From: Solirubrobacterales bacterium | Lineage (GTDB): Bacteria > Actinomycetota > Thermoleophilia > Solirubrobacterales > Solirubrobacteraceae | Assembly (NCBI GenBank): GCA_003134675.1 | Contig: PLBZ01000096.1 | Location: forward strand, 4,277 to 11,003 | DNA length: 6,727 bases | Reading direction: 5' to 3' | In this document: piece after piece, positions 1-6,186 of the stretch | Position numbering within the stretch: the first letter of the stretch is position 1 | Layout of the letters: each line of letters starts with the position of its first letter | Program-made: the position numbers and the translations under genes | Notes under the pieces: model-generated | Told to the model about the DNA's origin: nothing | The model's input: the letters and a program-made list of their open reading frames with translations, nothing else | Databases searched by the model: none

Positions 1-277
1 ACCCACTCGCTGGACATCTCGCCGCGTTGTTCTTGAAGCCAACCCACTAGGCGATCGCCATGGACAAGACGATGTTCTCACCCTCGACGAGGCCCGCGTC
101 AAAGTGATTCCAGAAGACCATCACGGCCTTTACGCGGCGAACGTCAGTCTGTTGCGCGATGGCCTCTCGCAGCCGGGCTGCGCGCCCACGCACACCTGTT
201 GCTGACCATTGCTCGTCGTAGGAGTCCTCGTCGTCATCGCGCATTTGCACGTGGACCGCACGCGAGCTCATCGGCAT
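1..277 (-). pseudogene. Frameshifted C-terminal fragment of a probable NERD-type (nuclease-related) protein
   Basis: Read on the minus strand, about 70 residues look like a real protein: an Arg-rich helix (VRGRAARLREAI), then a beta strand with VKAVMVFWNHFDAG, then GENIV, followed quickly by a TAG stop at 49-47. Adding one base at the AA pair at 66-67 (TT on the minus strand) restores the reading V-(F/L)-VHGDRLVGWLQEQRGE, open to the window edge. The order 'valine-rich strand with FW, acidic turn, VHGD.L..WL' is what I know from the C-terminal half of NERD nuclease-related domains; this match is from memory. The ATG at 277 has no SD sequence, and no NERD-like sequence appears upstream in any frame, so the N-terminal half seems lost. 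A sequencing error could explain the frameshift but not the missing N-terminus. Fairly sure it is degraded coding sequence, less sure of the family. Confidence 0.45.
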
Positions 278-288
278 GGTGCCGCTAC

Positions 289-318
289 TTGTTAACCGGG
301 AGGTCGTTCCACTAGGGT
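289..318 (+). promoter_or_regulatory. Candidate promoter for the crotonase-VOC pair
   Basis: TTGTTA at 289-294 and TAGGGT at 313-318 are separated by 18 nt. They match the -35 consensus at four of six positions and the TAnnnT form of -10 boxes common in actinobacteria. Transcription would start near 325, which would place the inverted repeat at 335-378 at the beginning of the transcript or just downstream of the start site. The hexamers are weak, so this is only a candidate. Confidence 0.3.
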
Positions 319-334
319 TGTGACGGTTCTCCGG

Positions 335-378
335 TCTCACCGCTCCCGCCGCCCTGTAGGCTCGCAGGAGCGGTGAGA
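335..378. promoter_or_regulatory. Perfect 12-bp inverted repeat before the crotonase gene (operator or 5'-UTR hairpin)
   Basis: TCTCACCGCTCC at 335-346 is the exact reverse complement of GGAGCGGTGAGA at 367-378, with a 20-nt spacer. The downstream arm ends 7 nt before the SD run GGGAGGAG (386-393) of the next gene. It could be a two-half-site operator for a dimeric regulator (TetR-type repressors often control acyl-CoA genes) or a strong hairpin in the mRNA leader. No T-run follows either arm, so it is not a standard terminator. The repeat is directly visible; the function is inferred. Confidence 0.5.
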
Positions 379-398
379 GGCGAGTGGGAGGAGTGGAC

Positions 399-1187
399 AT
401 GAGCGAGGTTGTGCAGAGGCGGGTCGAGGACGGTGTGGCGCTGTTGACGCTCAACCGGCCCGATCGCCTGAACGCGTGGACCGCGGAGATGGAGCGCGTC
501 TACTTCGGCCTGCTCGAGGAGTGCGCGCAAGCGGAGGAGGTCCGCGTGATCGTGGTGACGGGCGCCGGCAGGGGCTTCTGCGCGGGCGCGGACATGCAGG
601 AGCTGCAGGCGATCGGCGACGGGAGTCTCGAGGTCTCGGCCGAGGTGCACGAGCGCCGCCCGCAGACCTTCCCGCTGTCGATCCCCAAGCCGATCATCGC
701 GGCCATCAACGGCGCGTGCGCCGGGATCGGCCTGGTGCAGGCGCTGATGTGCGACGTGCGCTTCGCCGCCGACGGGGCCAAGCTGACGACCGCGTTCGCG
801 CGCCGCGGGCTGGTGGCCGAGCACGGCATCTCCTGGATGCTGCCGAGGCTGATCGGCCCTGCCCGAGCACTCGACCTGCTCCTCTCCGGCCGGGTGGTGC
901 TGGCCCAGGAGGCACACACGCTGGGCCTCGTCAACCGCGTATCGGCGCCCGAGAAGCTGCTCGATGAGACGCTGGACTATGCGTGCGAGCTCGCCTTGAA
1001 GTGCTCGCCGGCGAGCATGGCGAGGATGAAGCGACAGGTCTACGCCGACCTCGAGCGCGGGCTGGACGAGGCCCTCGCCGAGGCCGACCGGCTCATGCTC
1101 GAGTCCTTCACCGCACCGGACTTCGTGGAGGGGGTCACCAGCTTCCTCGAGCGGCGCGACCCGCGGTTCGCAGCGCTGGGCGCCTAG
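399..1187 (+). CDS. Crotonase-superfamily acyl-CoA enzyme (enoyl-CoA hydratase/isomerase family)
   Basis: 262 residues, the usual single-domain crotonase length. The ATG at 399 is chosen because GGGAGGAG (386-393) sits 5 nt before it; a GTG at 384 overlaps that SD. Family marks are the N-terminal LNRPDRLNAW, the first oxyanion-hole segment VTGAGRGFCAGADM (53-66), the second one around NGACAGIG (104-111) and MCDVRFA, and LPRLIG (148-153). Aligned without gaps to rat mitochondrial hydratase, the catalytic Glu144 and Glu164 become Val113 and Phe133, so ordinary 2-enoyl-CoA hydration is unlikely. Glu141, in GLVAEHG, falls where peroxisomal delta3,delta2-enoyl-CoA isomerase (GLITEGG) and PaaG (Asp in GLIPDCG) hold their single catalytic acid. 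An isomerase-type reaction on a CoA thioester is therefore the better guess; the substrate is unknown. It is followed 59 nt later by a VOC gene on the same strand, probably co-transcribed. Confidence 0.9.
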   Translation: MSEVVQRRVEDGVALLTLNRPDRLNAWTAEMERVYFGLLEECAQAEEVRVIVVTGAGRGFCAGADMQELQAIGDGSLEVSAEVHERRPQTFPLSIPKPIIAAINGACAGIGLVQALMCDVRFAADGAKLTTAFARRGLVAEHGISWMLPRLIGPARALDLLLSGRVVLAQEAHTLGLVNRVSAPEKLLDETLDYACELALKCSPASMARMKRQVYADLERGLDEALAEADRLMLESFTAPDFVEGVTSFLERRDPRFAALGA

Positions 1188-1246
1188 CGCGTGTGCGCCT
1201 CGATGCGGCGGTGGCCTTGACCTCCATGGGTGCAGGCGGATCGAGG

Positions 1247-1963
1247 GTGAAGCTGCGTCAGGCGGTGCTGGTGGCGGCCGAGCTCGAGCCTGTGGCATCC
1301 GCGTTGAGAGCTGCGCTGGACCTCGACGAGCCGTTTCGCGACCCCGGGGTCGGCGAGTTCGGGCTCGCCAACGTCGTGTTCGCGCTGGGCGACTGCTTCG
1401 TGGAGGTGGTCTCGCCGATACAGCCGGACACCGCGGCTGGCCGCTACCTCGCGCGCCACGGCGGCGACGGCGGCTACATGGTGATCTTCGACCTCGAGGA
1501 TCTGGAGGGCGTGCGCGAGCGCGCGCTGGGGCTGGGCGTACGCGTGGTGTGGCAGATCGACCTGCCCGACATCTCGGGAACGCATCTGCACCCGGCGGAC
1601 ATGCTCGGAGCGATCGTGTCGCTCGATCGCTCCGAGCCCTACGGCACGTGGCGCTGGGGCGGGCCGCGATGGACGGGACGGATCGGTGCCGGTGCGCCCG
1701 GACGCCTGGCCGGCGTCACGCTCGCGGTGAGCGATCCGGCGGCCGTGGCGGCGCGCTGGGGAGAGGTGCTGGGCCTTGGCGTGAGCGGTGAGGATCGGCC
1801 GGTGCTGCGCCTGGACGGCGGCGAGGTTCACTTCGAGACGGCCGCGAGCGAGAGCGCGGAAGGGCTTGTGGAGATCGCGGTCGAGCTCCCGCACGAGCTG
1901 CCCGGTGGACGCGAGGCGATCGAGCTTGGGGGAGTGCGCGTACGGCGGGCGGGCCCGGGCTAG
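1247..1963 (+). CDS. VOC superfamily (glyoxalase-like) protein with two modules
   Basis: 238 residues from the GTG at 1247, which has AGGCGGA (1234-1240) 6 nt upstream. An ATG at 1226 would add 7 residues but has no well-placed SD. The N-terminal module (about 3-128) shows the VOC beta-alpha-beta-beta-beta pattern: LRQAVLVAAELEPVASALRAALDL, then FALGDCFVEVVSP, then GGYMVIFDLEDLEGVRERALGLGVRVVW, then ISGTHLHPADMLGAIVSLDR. A second, shorter module (about 153-214) begins LAGVTLAVSDPAAVAARWGEVLGLG and includes VHFE. Glu53 and Glu197 occupy strand positions where VOC enzymes often carry a metal ligand, but the usual histidine on the first strand is absent (RQAVLVA), so metal-dependent activity is not assured. 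Position behind an acyl-CoA enzyme suggests shared metabolism, but no substrate can be named. Epimerase, dioxygenase or lyase roles all remain open. Confidence 0.8.
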   Translation: MKLRQAVLVAAELEPVASALRAALDLDEPFRDPGVGEFGLANVVFALGDCFVEVVSPIQPDTAAGRYLARHGGDGGYMVIFDLEDLEGVRERALGLGVRVVWQIDLPDISGTHLHPADMLGAIVSLDRSEPYGTWRWGGPRWTGRIGAGAPGRLAGVTLAVSDPAAVAARWGEVLGLGVSGEDRPVLRLDGGEVHFETAASESAEGLVEIAVELPHELPGGREAIELGGVRVRRAGPG

Positions 1964-1979
1964 CTGACCGGGCTTTCTT
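1953..1979 (+). terminator. Candidate intrinsic terminator over the VOC stop codon
   Basis: GCCCGG at 1953-1958 pairs with CCGGGC at 1968-1973 across a 9-nt loop that contains the TAG stop, and TTTCTT follows at 1974-1979. Two further G-U pairs can extend the stem. The T-tract is short, but placement at the end of the plus-strand pair, facing a convergent gene, suits termination. Confidence 0.45.
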
Positions 1980-2203
1980 GTGCCCGCGGCGTGCGTGGCT
2001 TCGTTAGTGGCTGCGGGTCTCGCGCAGTAGCTGATGGTGTAGTGCTCGCTGACGGCGAGCGTCAAACGACTTTCGCCTCGCAATGCCACGGCATCGTTGC
2101 CAGCCATGATGAGAGCGTGTGGAGCAGCAGATGGGGCGTAACCACCTCCGACGTCGACGTGCGCGGTTGTGAGGCAGGACAGCACACGTGAGATGCGGGC
2201 GCG
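1964..2203. other. Convergent intergenic gap without a convincing gene
   Basis: 240 nt between the ends of the VOC gene (plus) and rpiA (minus). Short open frames exist on both strands but show no recognisable motif or SD-supported start. Apart from the terminator candidate at its left end, the only structure I see is a small hairpin, GCTCGC (2044-2049) with GCGAGC (2055-2060) around a TGACG loop. It lacks a T-run and could at most help terminate rpiA transcription. Confidence 0.5.
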
Positions 2204-2911
2204 CTAGCCGTCTGACTTGCCGCCCTCGCGGCGCTCGACGCCGCCGGCGCCGGCAATCAGGATGTAGCTCACAAGCTCAGGCGCAAACAAACCGTGCTCC
2301 ACCACGCCGGGGGTGCCCGACAACCACGCGGACAGACGCCGAGGATCCTCGACGGCGCCGAGATAGTCGGCGATCAGATTGCCATCCGGGCTGAGGGGGA
2401 CCTTGCGCAACTGTGCGGGAATGAGAGCCTCCAGAGTGCTCTGCACGCCGAATCGCAGGATCTCCAGCGGCACGGGAGCGCTCAACGCGGACACGACCTT
2501 CTCCGCCGAGGCGATCACCACAAAACGCTGGGCGCAGCGCGCCACGATCTTCTCGCGGGTATGAGCGGCGCCCCCACCCTTGATGAGCCACCCCTCGGGG
2601 TCGATCTGGTCGGCGCCATCGATCGCCAGGTCCAGGACGCCCAGCTCGTTGAGGCCGTGCACAGCCAGGCCGAGCTCGCGGGCGTCCTGCTCGGTGGCGG
2701 GAGAGGTCGCCACATAGCGCACGTCGCGGAGCTCGCGCGCGGCGAGCGCCAGCAGCAGATACGCGACCGTCGAGCCGGTTCCCAGCCCGACGCGCATGCC
2801 GTCCTCCACCATCGGCGCGGCCGCCTCCGCGGCGGCGCGCTTGTGAGTCTCGATGGCGCTCTGCTCGCTCAGTGTCGGCTTGCGCCGCGCAGTCGCACGA
2901 TCGGGCGCCAT
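2204..2911 (-). CDS. rpiA: Ribose-5-phosphate isomerase A
   Basis: 235 residues, close to the usual 220-235. The enzyme interconverts ribose 5-phosphate and ribulose 5-phosphate in the non-oxidative pentose phosphate pathway, in the cytoplasm. The signature is complete: phosphate loop GLGTGST (42-48), ATSPATEQDA (68-77), DGADQID (98-104) with Asp98 and Asp101, KGGGAAHTREKIVA (111-124) with Lys111 and catalytic Glu120 (Lys94 and Glu103 in E. coli), and the C-terminal PGVVEHGLF (201-209). The start ATG at 2911 lies 43 nt inside the 3' end of the preceding GGDEF-EAL gene, in another frame. No SD is visible before it, and no ATG occurs downstream before MVEDG (residue 34), so translational coupling to the upstream gene is likely. 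The first 14 residues look like a poorly conserved tail, so a slightly later non-ATG start cannot be excluded. Confidence 0.93.
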   Translation of the reverse strand: MAPDRATARRKPTLSEQSAIETHKRAAAEAAAPMVEDGMRVGLGTGSTVAYLLLALAARELRDVRYVATSPATEQDARELGLAVHGLNELGVLDLAIDGADQIDPEGWLIKGGGAAHTREKIVARCAQRFVVIASAEKVVSALSAPVPLEILRFGVQSTLEALIPAQLRKVPLSPDGNLIADYLGAVEDPRRLSAWLSGTPGVVEHGLFAPELVSYILIAGAGGVERREGGKSDG

Positions 2912-4683
2912 GGTGGGGGCAACCGTATCGTCCCGGGCGGCTCTCTGAGGCGCAACCCCTCCGGCGCGTTCGGCCGGTGCAGCAGAAAGCCTTGCCCCAC
3001 CGAGCACTCCAGTTCGCGTGCGAGCGCCAGCTGCCGGTTGGTCTCGATCCCCACGGCAACCGCCGTCAGGCCGCTCTCGCGGGCGAGCGCCAGTGCCGCC
3101 ACGACCATCGCGCGCATGTCCTTGTTGCGGTCGAAGCCCTGGATCAGGGTACGGTCGAGCTTCAGCATGTTCAGCGGAAGGCTTCCCGGCAGGCTGAGCG
3201 CCGAATGGTTGGCGCCGAAATTGTCGAGCGCGACCGCCACGCCGAGACGCTTGACGTCCTTCAACACCGCTCGTGCGCGTGCGGGATCCCGCAGCACGAC
3301 CTCCTCGCTCACCTCTAGGCACAGCGCCTTACCCGGCAGCCGGCAGTATGTGAGCGCCTCCTGCACCCGCTCGGCGAGATCGGCGCCGGTCAGCTCCCGC
3401 GCGGAGATGTTCATCGAGACGGTCATCTCGATACCGTCGCGGCGCCACGCGGCCGCCTGCGCGCAGGCGGCCTGGAGCACCCAGTCGCCGATCTGCACGA
3501 TCAGCTCGCTTTCCTCGGCCAGTGAGAGGAAGTCCAGCGGGGGCATCCGCTCGGCGCCATGGGGGTGCCAGCGTACGAGCGCCTCACAGCCCACCGGCCT
3601 GCCGCCGCCGAGCGGTAGCAGGGGTTGGTACTCGAGCAGCAGCTCGTGACGTGGCAGCGCATGCTCGAGGCGATCCTCGAGCTTCAACCGCGCGCTGGCC
3701 TCACGGCGTAGATCCTCGTTGAACAGCTCCAGGTTGTGGCCGCCGCTGCCCTTGGCCCGGTACATCGCCACATCCGCCTCGCGCAACAGGTCCTCGGGCT
3801 CGGCCTCCGGGTCGTGCGAGATCGACACGCCCACGCTGGCGAGCATCGAGACCTCGGCCGAGCCCACCAGGAATGGCTCCTCCAGGGCGTGCAGCACGCG
3901 CTCGGCGACCGCGAGCGCCTCCGCATCTGACTCGAGGTCCTCGGCCAAGATCACGAACTCGTCGCCTCCCAGCCGCGCGACCGTGTCGCTGTCGCGCAGC
4001 ATCTCCGCCAGGCGCTCGGCGACGGAGATCAACAGATGGTCGCCGACGGCGTGCCCGAGGTTGTCGTTGATCGCCTTGAACCGGTCCAGGTCGATGAACA
4101 GCAGCGCGATCGGCCCGTTGCTGCGGCGCAGGCGCGCCACCGCCTGGCGAGCGCGGTCCATCAACAGCAGGCGATTGGGCAGTTTCGTCAGCGGATCGTG
4201 CAGCGCCTGGCGCTCCAGCCACATCCGGTCGGTGACGTCCTTCGCGGCCGCATACCAAGCCTCGCCGTCGCAGCGCGCGCTCCACAGCAGCCACCGCCAG
4301 GACCCATCGCGGTGGCGGTAGCGGTTGGTGAAGTTCACGAACTGGGCGGGCCGGTGGTTCCCCGCGAGCGTGAGTGCGAGTGTCTGCTCGATGTCGTCGG
4401 GATGTACGAGCTCCTGCATCGGCTGCGCTTTGAGCTCCTCGATGCTCCAGCCCAGCACCTGCTCCCATGCCGGATTCAGCAGCGTGAACTGCCCGTCGAG
4501 CGAGATCGCGGCCAGCAGGTCGCTGGTCATCTCAAACAGCCGTGCGATCTGGGCCTCTCCGTGGAGCGCGGGATAGATTGCGGCGGCGCTCCCGCCCCCG
4601 CCCGGGACCTCCGCCATCACCTCGGTGGTGGCCACGAGATCGGGGGTCGTCGTCGGGTGCGAGCGCATAATCCTGCTCATCAC
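2869..4683 (-). CDS. PAS-GGDEF-EAL cyclic-di-GMP signalling protein with a degenerate EAL domain
   Basis: 604 residues from the GTG at 4683, with AGGGGG (minus strand, 4696-4691) 7 nt upstream; the adjacent ATG at 4680 is the alternative. No membrane helix is seen, so it is probably cytoplasmic. Domains: PAS about 46-155 (LLNPAWEQVLGWS, closing with AAAKDVTDR), GGDEF about 160-325, EAL about 335-580. The cyclase domain looks active: IDLDRFKAIND (197-207), GGDEF at 239-243, and an intact product-inhibition site RDSD (230-233) exactly five residues before GGDEF. In the EAL domain, a gap-free count against RocR keeps Glu367, Asn425, Glu457, Asp487, Lys508 and Gln564, but the second Asp of DDFG is Asn488 and the general-base Glu is Val544. 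Loop 6 (DNFGANHSAL) is also altered. The most likely role is a sensor-controlled diguanylate cyclase whose EAL part binds c-di-GMP or is vestigial. The Pro/Arg-rich tail (about 581-604) overlaps the start of rpiA. Confidence 0.93.
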   Translation of the reverse strand: MMSRIMRSHPTTTPDLVATTEVMAEVPGGGGSAAAIYPALHGEAQIARLFEMTSDLLAAISLDGQFTLLNPAWEQVLGWSIEELKAQPMQELVHPDDIEQTLALTLAGNHRPAQFVNFTNRYRHRDGSWRWLLWSARCDGEAWYAAAKDVTDRMWLERQALHDPLTKLPNRLLLMDRARQAVARLRRSNGPIALLFIDLDRFKAINDNLGHAVGDHLLISVAERLAEMLRDSDTVARLGGDEFVILAEDLESDAEALAVAERVLHALEEPFLVGSAEVSMLASVGVSISHDPEAEPEDLLREADVAMYRAKGSGGHNLELFNEDLRREASARLKLEDRLEHALPRHELLLEYQPLLPLGGGRPVGCEALVRWHPHGAERMPPLDFLSLAEESELIVQIGDWVLQAACAQAAAWRRDGIEMTVSMNISARELTGADLAERVQEALTYCRLPGKALCLEVSEEVVLRDPARARAVLKDVKRLGVAVALDNFGANHSALSLPGSLPLNMLKLDRTLIQGFDRNKDMRAMVVAALALARESGLTAVAVGIETNRQLALARELECSVGQGFLLHRPNAPEGLRLREPPGTIRLPPPWRPIVRLRGASRH

Positions 4684-4787
4684 TCGACGGCCCCCTGCCC
4701 TTGCTCGGGCGGGCCCCCCGTCACTGGACGGATCTACTAGGTCCCGGGCCGTCCCCGGGCCGCTCGAGCCTGCCCGGCCGCGTGATC
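4684..4787 (-). other. GC-rich spacer with overlapping hairpins between VKOR and GGDEF-EAL genes
   Basis: CCCGGGCC occurs twice, at 4743-4750 and 4754-4761. Because CCCGGG is self-complementary, the two copies can pair with each other, and CCGGGC (4755-4760) can alternatively pair with GCCCGG (4772-4777). These folds lie just downstream of the VKOR stop. There is no T-run, so they could be a weak terminator, a pause site or an RNA 3'-end stabiliser. No clear promoter for the GGDEF-EAL gene is seen. Confidence 0.3.
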
Positions 4788-5279
4788 TCAGGAAGGCGTG
4801 ACGCCGAGCGGGGAAGCGGGCTCCGGCCGGTCGGGCGCGGGCGTGGTGGCGAGGGCGGAAAGACTCTCCTCACCTCGCAAGAAGCGCCACACCGCCAGGC
4901 AAACGAGCACGGCCATGATCACCGCGCTTGAAACGCACCACTCGCAGACTTTGTGGAGCGTGAACAACTCGCGGTAGGTCAGGTAGAGGCTGAACCCAAA
5001 GCCGCCGAGGGTCAGCGCGGTCGTTACGAATCTGGCCCGCTCGCCTTCGGGAGCCAGCAACGAGCCGAGGATGGTGATGTATCCGATCAGCCCGATCAGC
5101 GCGACCGGCACGCCGACGAGCTTCGAGTACTGCGATTTCTGAACCTGGCTGCAGGGGTTGCCCTTGATAGAGCAGGGTGGTGTGACGCCTGAGTAGTGCA
5201 CGTACGTCAGGTAGCCGGCCACGCCGAGGCCGATCACCGTCAGGACGATCATCGTCTTCCTGAGGGTGCTCGTGCTCAC
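4788..5279 (-). CDS. Vitamin K epoxide reductase (VKOR) family membrane oxidase, DsbB-like role
   Basis: 163 residues. Bacterial VKORs re-oxidise a DsbA-like thioredoxin and pass the electrons to quinone in the membrane. Four hydrophobic helices are visible at about 9-29, 54-75, 84-104 and 114-135. All four redox cysteines are present: the loop pair Cys36 and Cys43 (PPCSIKGNPC) and the CEWC active motif at 112-115. SQYSKLVGVP (49-58) matches the conserved S-x-Y-x3-G-x-P element. The GTG at 5279 lies 7 nt after the stop of the DsbA-like gene, with GAAAGG in the end of that gene as a likely SD, so the two form one operon. No thioredoxin domain is fused, unlike some cyanobacterial VKORs, which fits the partner being a separate gene. 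The last 27 residues or so are Pro/Ala-rich and probably cytoplasmic. Naming is by family only. Confidence 0.92.
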   Translation of the reverse strand: MSTSTLRKTMIVLTVIGLGVAGYLTYVHYSGVTPPCSIKGNPCSQVQKSQYSKLVGVPVALIGLIGYITILGSLLAPEGERARFVTTALTLGGFGFSLYLTYRELFTLHKVCEWCVSSAVIMAVLVCLAVWRFLRGEESLSALATTPAPDRPEPASPLGVTPS

Positions 5280-5286
5280 AGCCGGC

Positions 5287-6111
5287 CTAACCTTTCAGCT
5301 GCTTTTCGATGGCTGCGACATAGGGGGCCGGGTCAGTGAACGATTCCGGCTTGTATTCGCTCAGCGTGCCACCGGTCTTGCCGAGCTGGAAGGAGGGCGT
5401 GCCGTTGAAGCCGGCCTGGCTGGCGGCCTGCGCGTCGCTTGCGACTTCGTTTGAGAGGGCCGGTTCGCTGCGCGCGGCGGTCCAGTTTGCGAGGCTCAGA
5501 CCGGGGACCTGCGAGGCGAGACCTTGGAGGTAGCTTTCGGTCACATAGCCCGTACCCTCTTCTCCCTGCTCGTGGTAGAAGGTCTCGATGAAGTTCCACG
5601 CGCGGTTCTGCTTGCCGGCGGCGAGGGCCGCGATCTGCTGGTTTTTGAAGACTTCCGGTTCCCGCGTTGCCGTCTCGAGTGAGTGGTACTCGATCTTCAG
5701 CTTCCCGGTGCGCACGAACTTCGGGATCAGCGTGGGCAGCACGCCGAGCGTGAAGTCCTTGCAGATCGGACACTCCAGGTCGCCGTAGTACTTCAACGTC
5801 AGCGGCGCCTTCGGGTTTCCGAGAACGTTTCCACTCTGGGGGATGCCGCTCAGCAGCGAGGTGACTTCCGTTGCCGTCGCGGTGGCCTGGGGGCTGCCCG
5901 CGGTGACGACTTTTTTCGAACCGCCGCTCGTGGCGATCACGACCGCGACGATGATCGCCGCGACGATCGCGAGGACGATCCCGAGCTGCGTCAGGCGTGT
6001 GCGCCGCGCTGCTCGGGCGGCGTGGGCCTGCTCCAGCGCCTTGCGCTCGCTGCGCGCCTGCTCGCGGCGCTGCTTGCGCGTGAGGTCTTCGCCTCCCTCG
6101 ACAGAGCTCAT
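5287..6111 (-). CDS. Membrane-anchored DsbA-like thioredoxin (thiol:disulfide oxidoreductase)
   Basis: 274 residues. A strongly basic N-terminus (LTRKQRREQARSERK, 10-24, probably helical) precedes one membrane helix at about 43-61, giving an N-in anchor with the catalytic part outside the membrane. After a flexible Ala/Thr linker (about 62-100) comes the thioredoxin fold with an inserted helical domain: LKYYGDLECPIC, with the redox pair Cys114-Pro-Ile-Cys117, KIEYHSLETA, AWNFIETFYHEQG, and the cis-proline loop GFNGTPSF (Pro239). This is the usual DsbA-like 'Thioredoxin_4' layout, which introduces disulfides into exported proteins. The VKOR gene 7 nt downstream should be its re-oxidising partner. 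No SD precedes the ATG at 6111; TGTAAA (minus strand, 6126-6121) is a possible -10 that would give a nearly leaderless mRNA. The family also contains isomerases and reductases, but the VKOR neighbour favours an oxidase. Confidence 0.92.
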   Translation of the reverse strand: MSSVEGGEDLTRKQRREQARSERKALEQAHAARAARRTRLTQLGIVLAIVAAIIVAVVIATSGGSKKVVTAGSPQATATATEVTSLLSGIPQSGNVLGNPKAPLTLKYYGDLECPICKDFTLGVLPTLIPKFVRTGKLKIEYHSLETATREPEVFKNQQIAALAAGKQNRAWNFIETFYHEQGEEGTGYVTESYLQGLASQVPGLSLANWTAARSEPALSNEVASDAQAASQAGFNGTPSFQLGKTGGTLSEYKPESFTDPAPYVAAIEKQLKG

Positions 6112-6120
6112 GGGCCAACT

Positions 6121-6149
6121 TTTACAGGTTTCAACTCAAGATTGCCTAA
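6121..6149 (-). promoter_or_regulatory. Weak candidate promoter for the DsbA-VKOR operon (possibly leaderless)
   Basis: On the minus strand, TTAGGC (6149-6144) and TGTAAA (6126-6121) are 17 nt apart. The -10 matches at four of six positions; the -35 is poor. Transcription would begin within a few bases of the ATG at 6111, consistent with the missing SD. Confidence 0.25.
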
Positions 6150-6171
6150 GGAGTCGCGCGTGGCCTACGCT
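6142..6171 (+). promoter_or_regulatory. Candidate promoter of the tRNA-Arg gene
   Basis: TTGCCT (6142-6147) and TACGCT (6166-6171) are 18 nt apart, placing a start near 6178, about 9 nt before the tRNA. That distance and the TAnnnT box are typical for a stable-RNA promoter. It overlaps the candidate divergent promoter of the DsbA gene. Confidence 0.45.
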
Positions 6172-6186
6172 CTGAGGCGCGCCTTA

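Noticed and set aside
312..1298. Long minus-strand open frame opposite the crotonase gene
   Set aside because: His/Arg/Ala-rich composition without domains, opposite a gene with full family motifs; a GC-driven shadow.
1991..2191. A 66-codon plus-strand open frame in the convergent gap
   Set aside because: No SD, no recognisable motif and no similarity to a known small protein; a chance open frame is the simplest view.
2912..3322. An N-terminal extension of RpiA by 137 residues in the same open frame
   Set aside because: The frame is open only because of high GC content. It lies antisense-free inside the well-supported EAL coding sequence on the same strand, and the extra residues are Arg/Gly/Ala-rich with no domain.
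2294..4740. Long plus-strand open frames opposite rpiA and the GGDEF-EAL gene
   Set aside because: They are Ser/Arg/Ala-rich shadow frames, while the minus strand carries complete, motif-confirmed proteins over the same bases.
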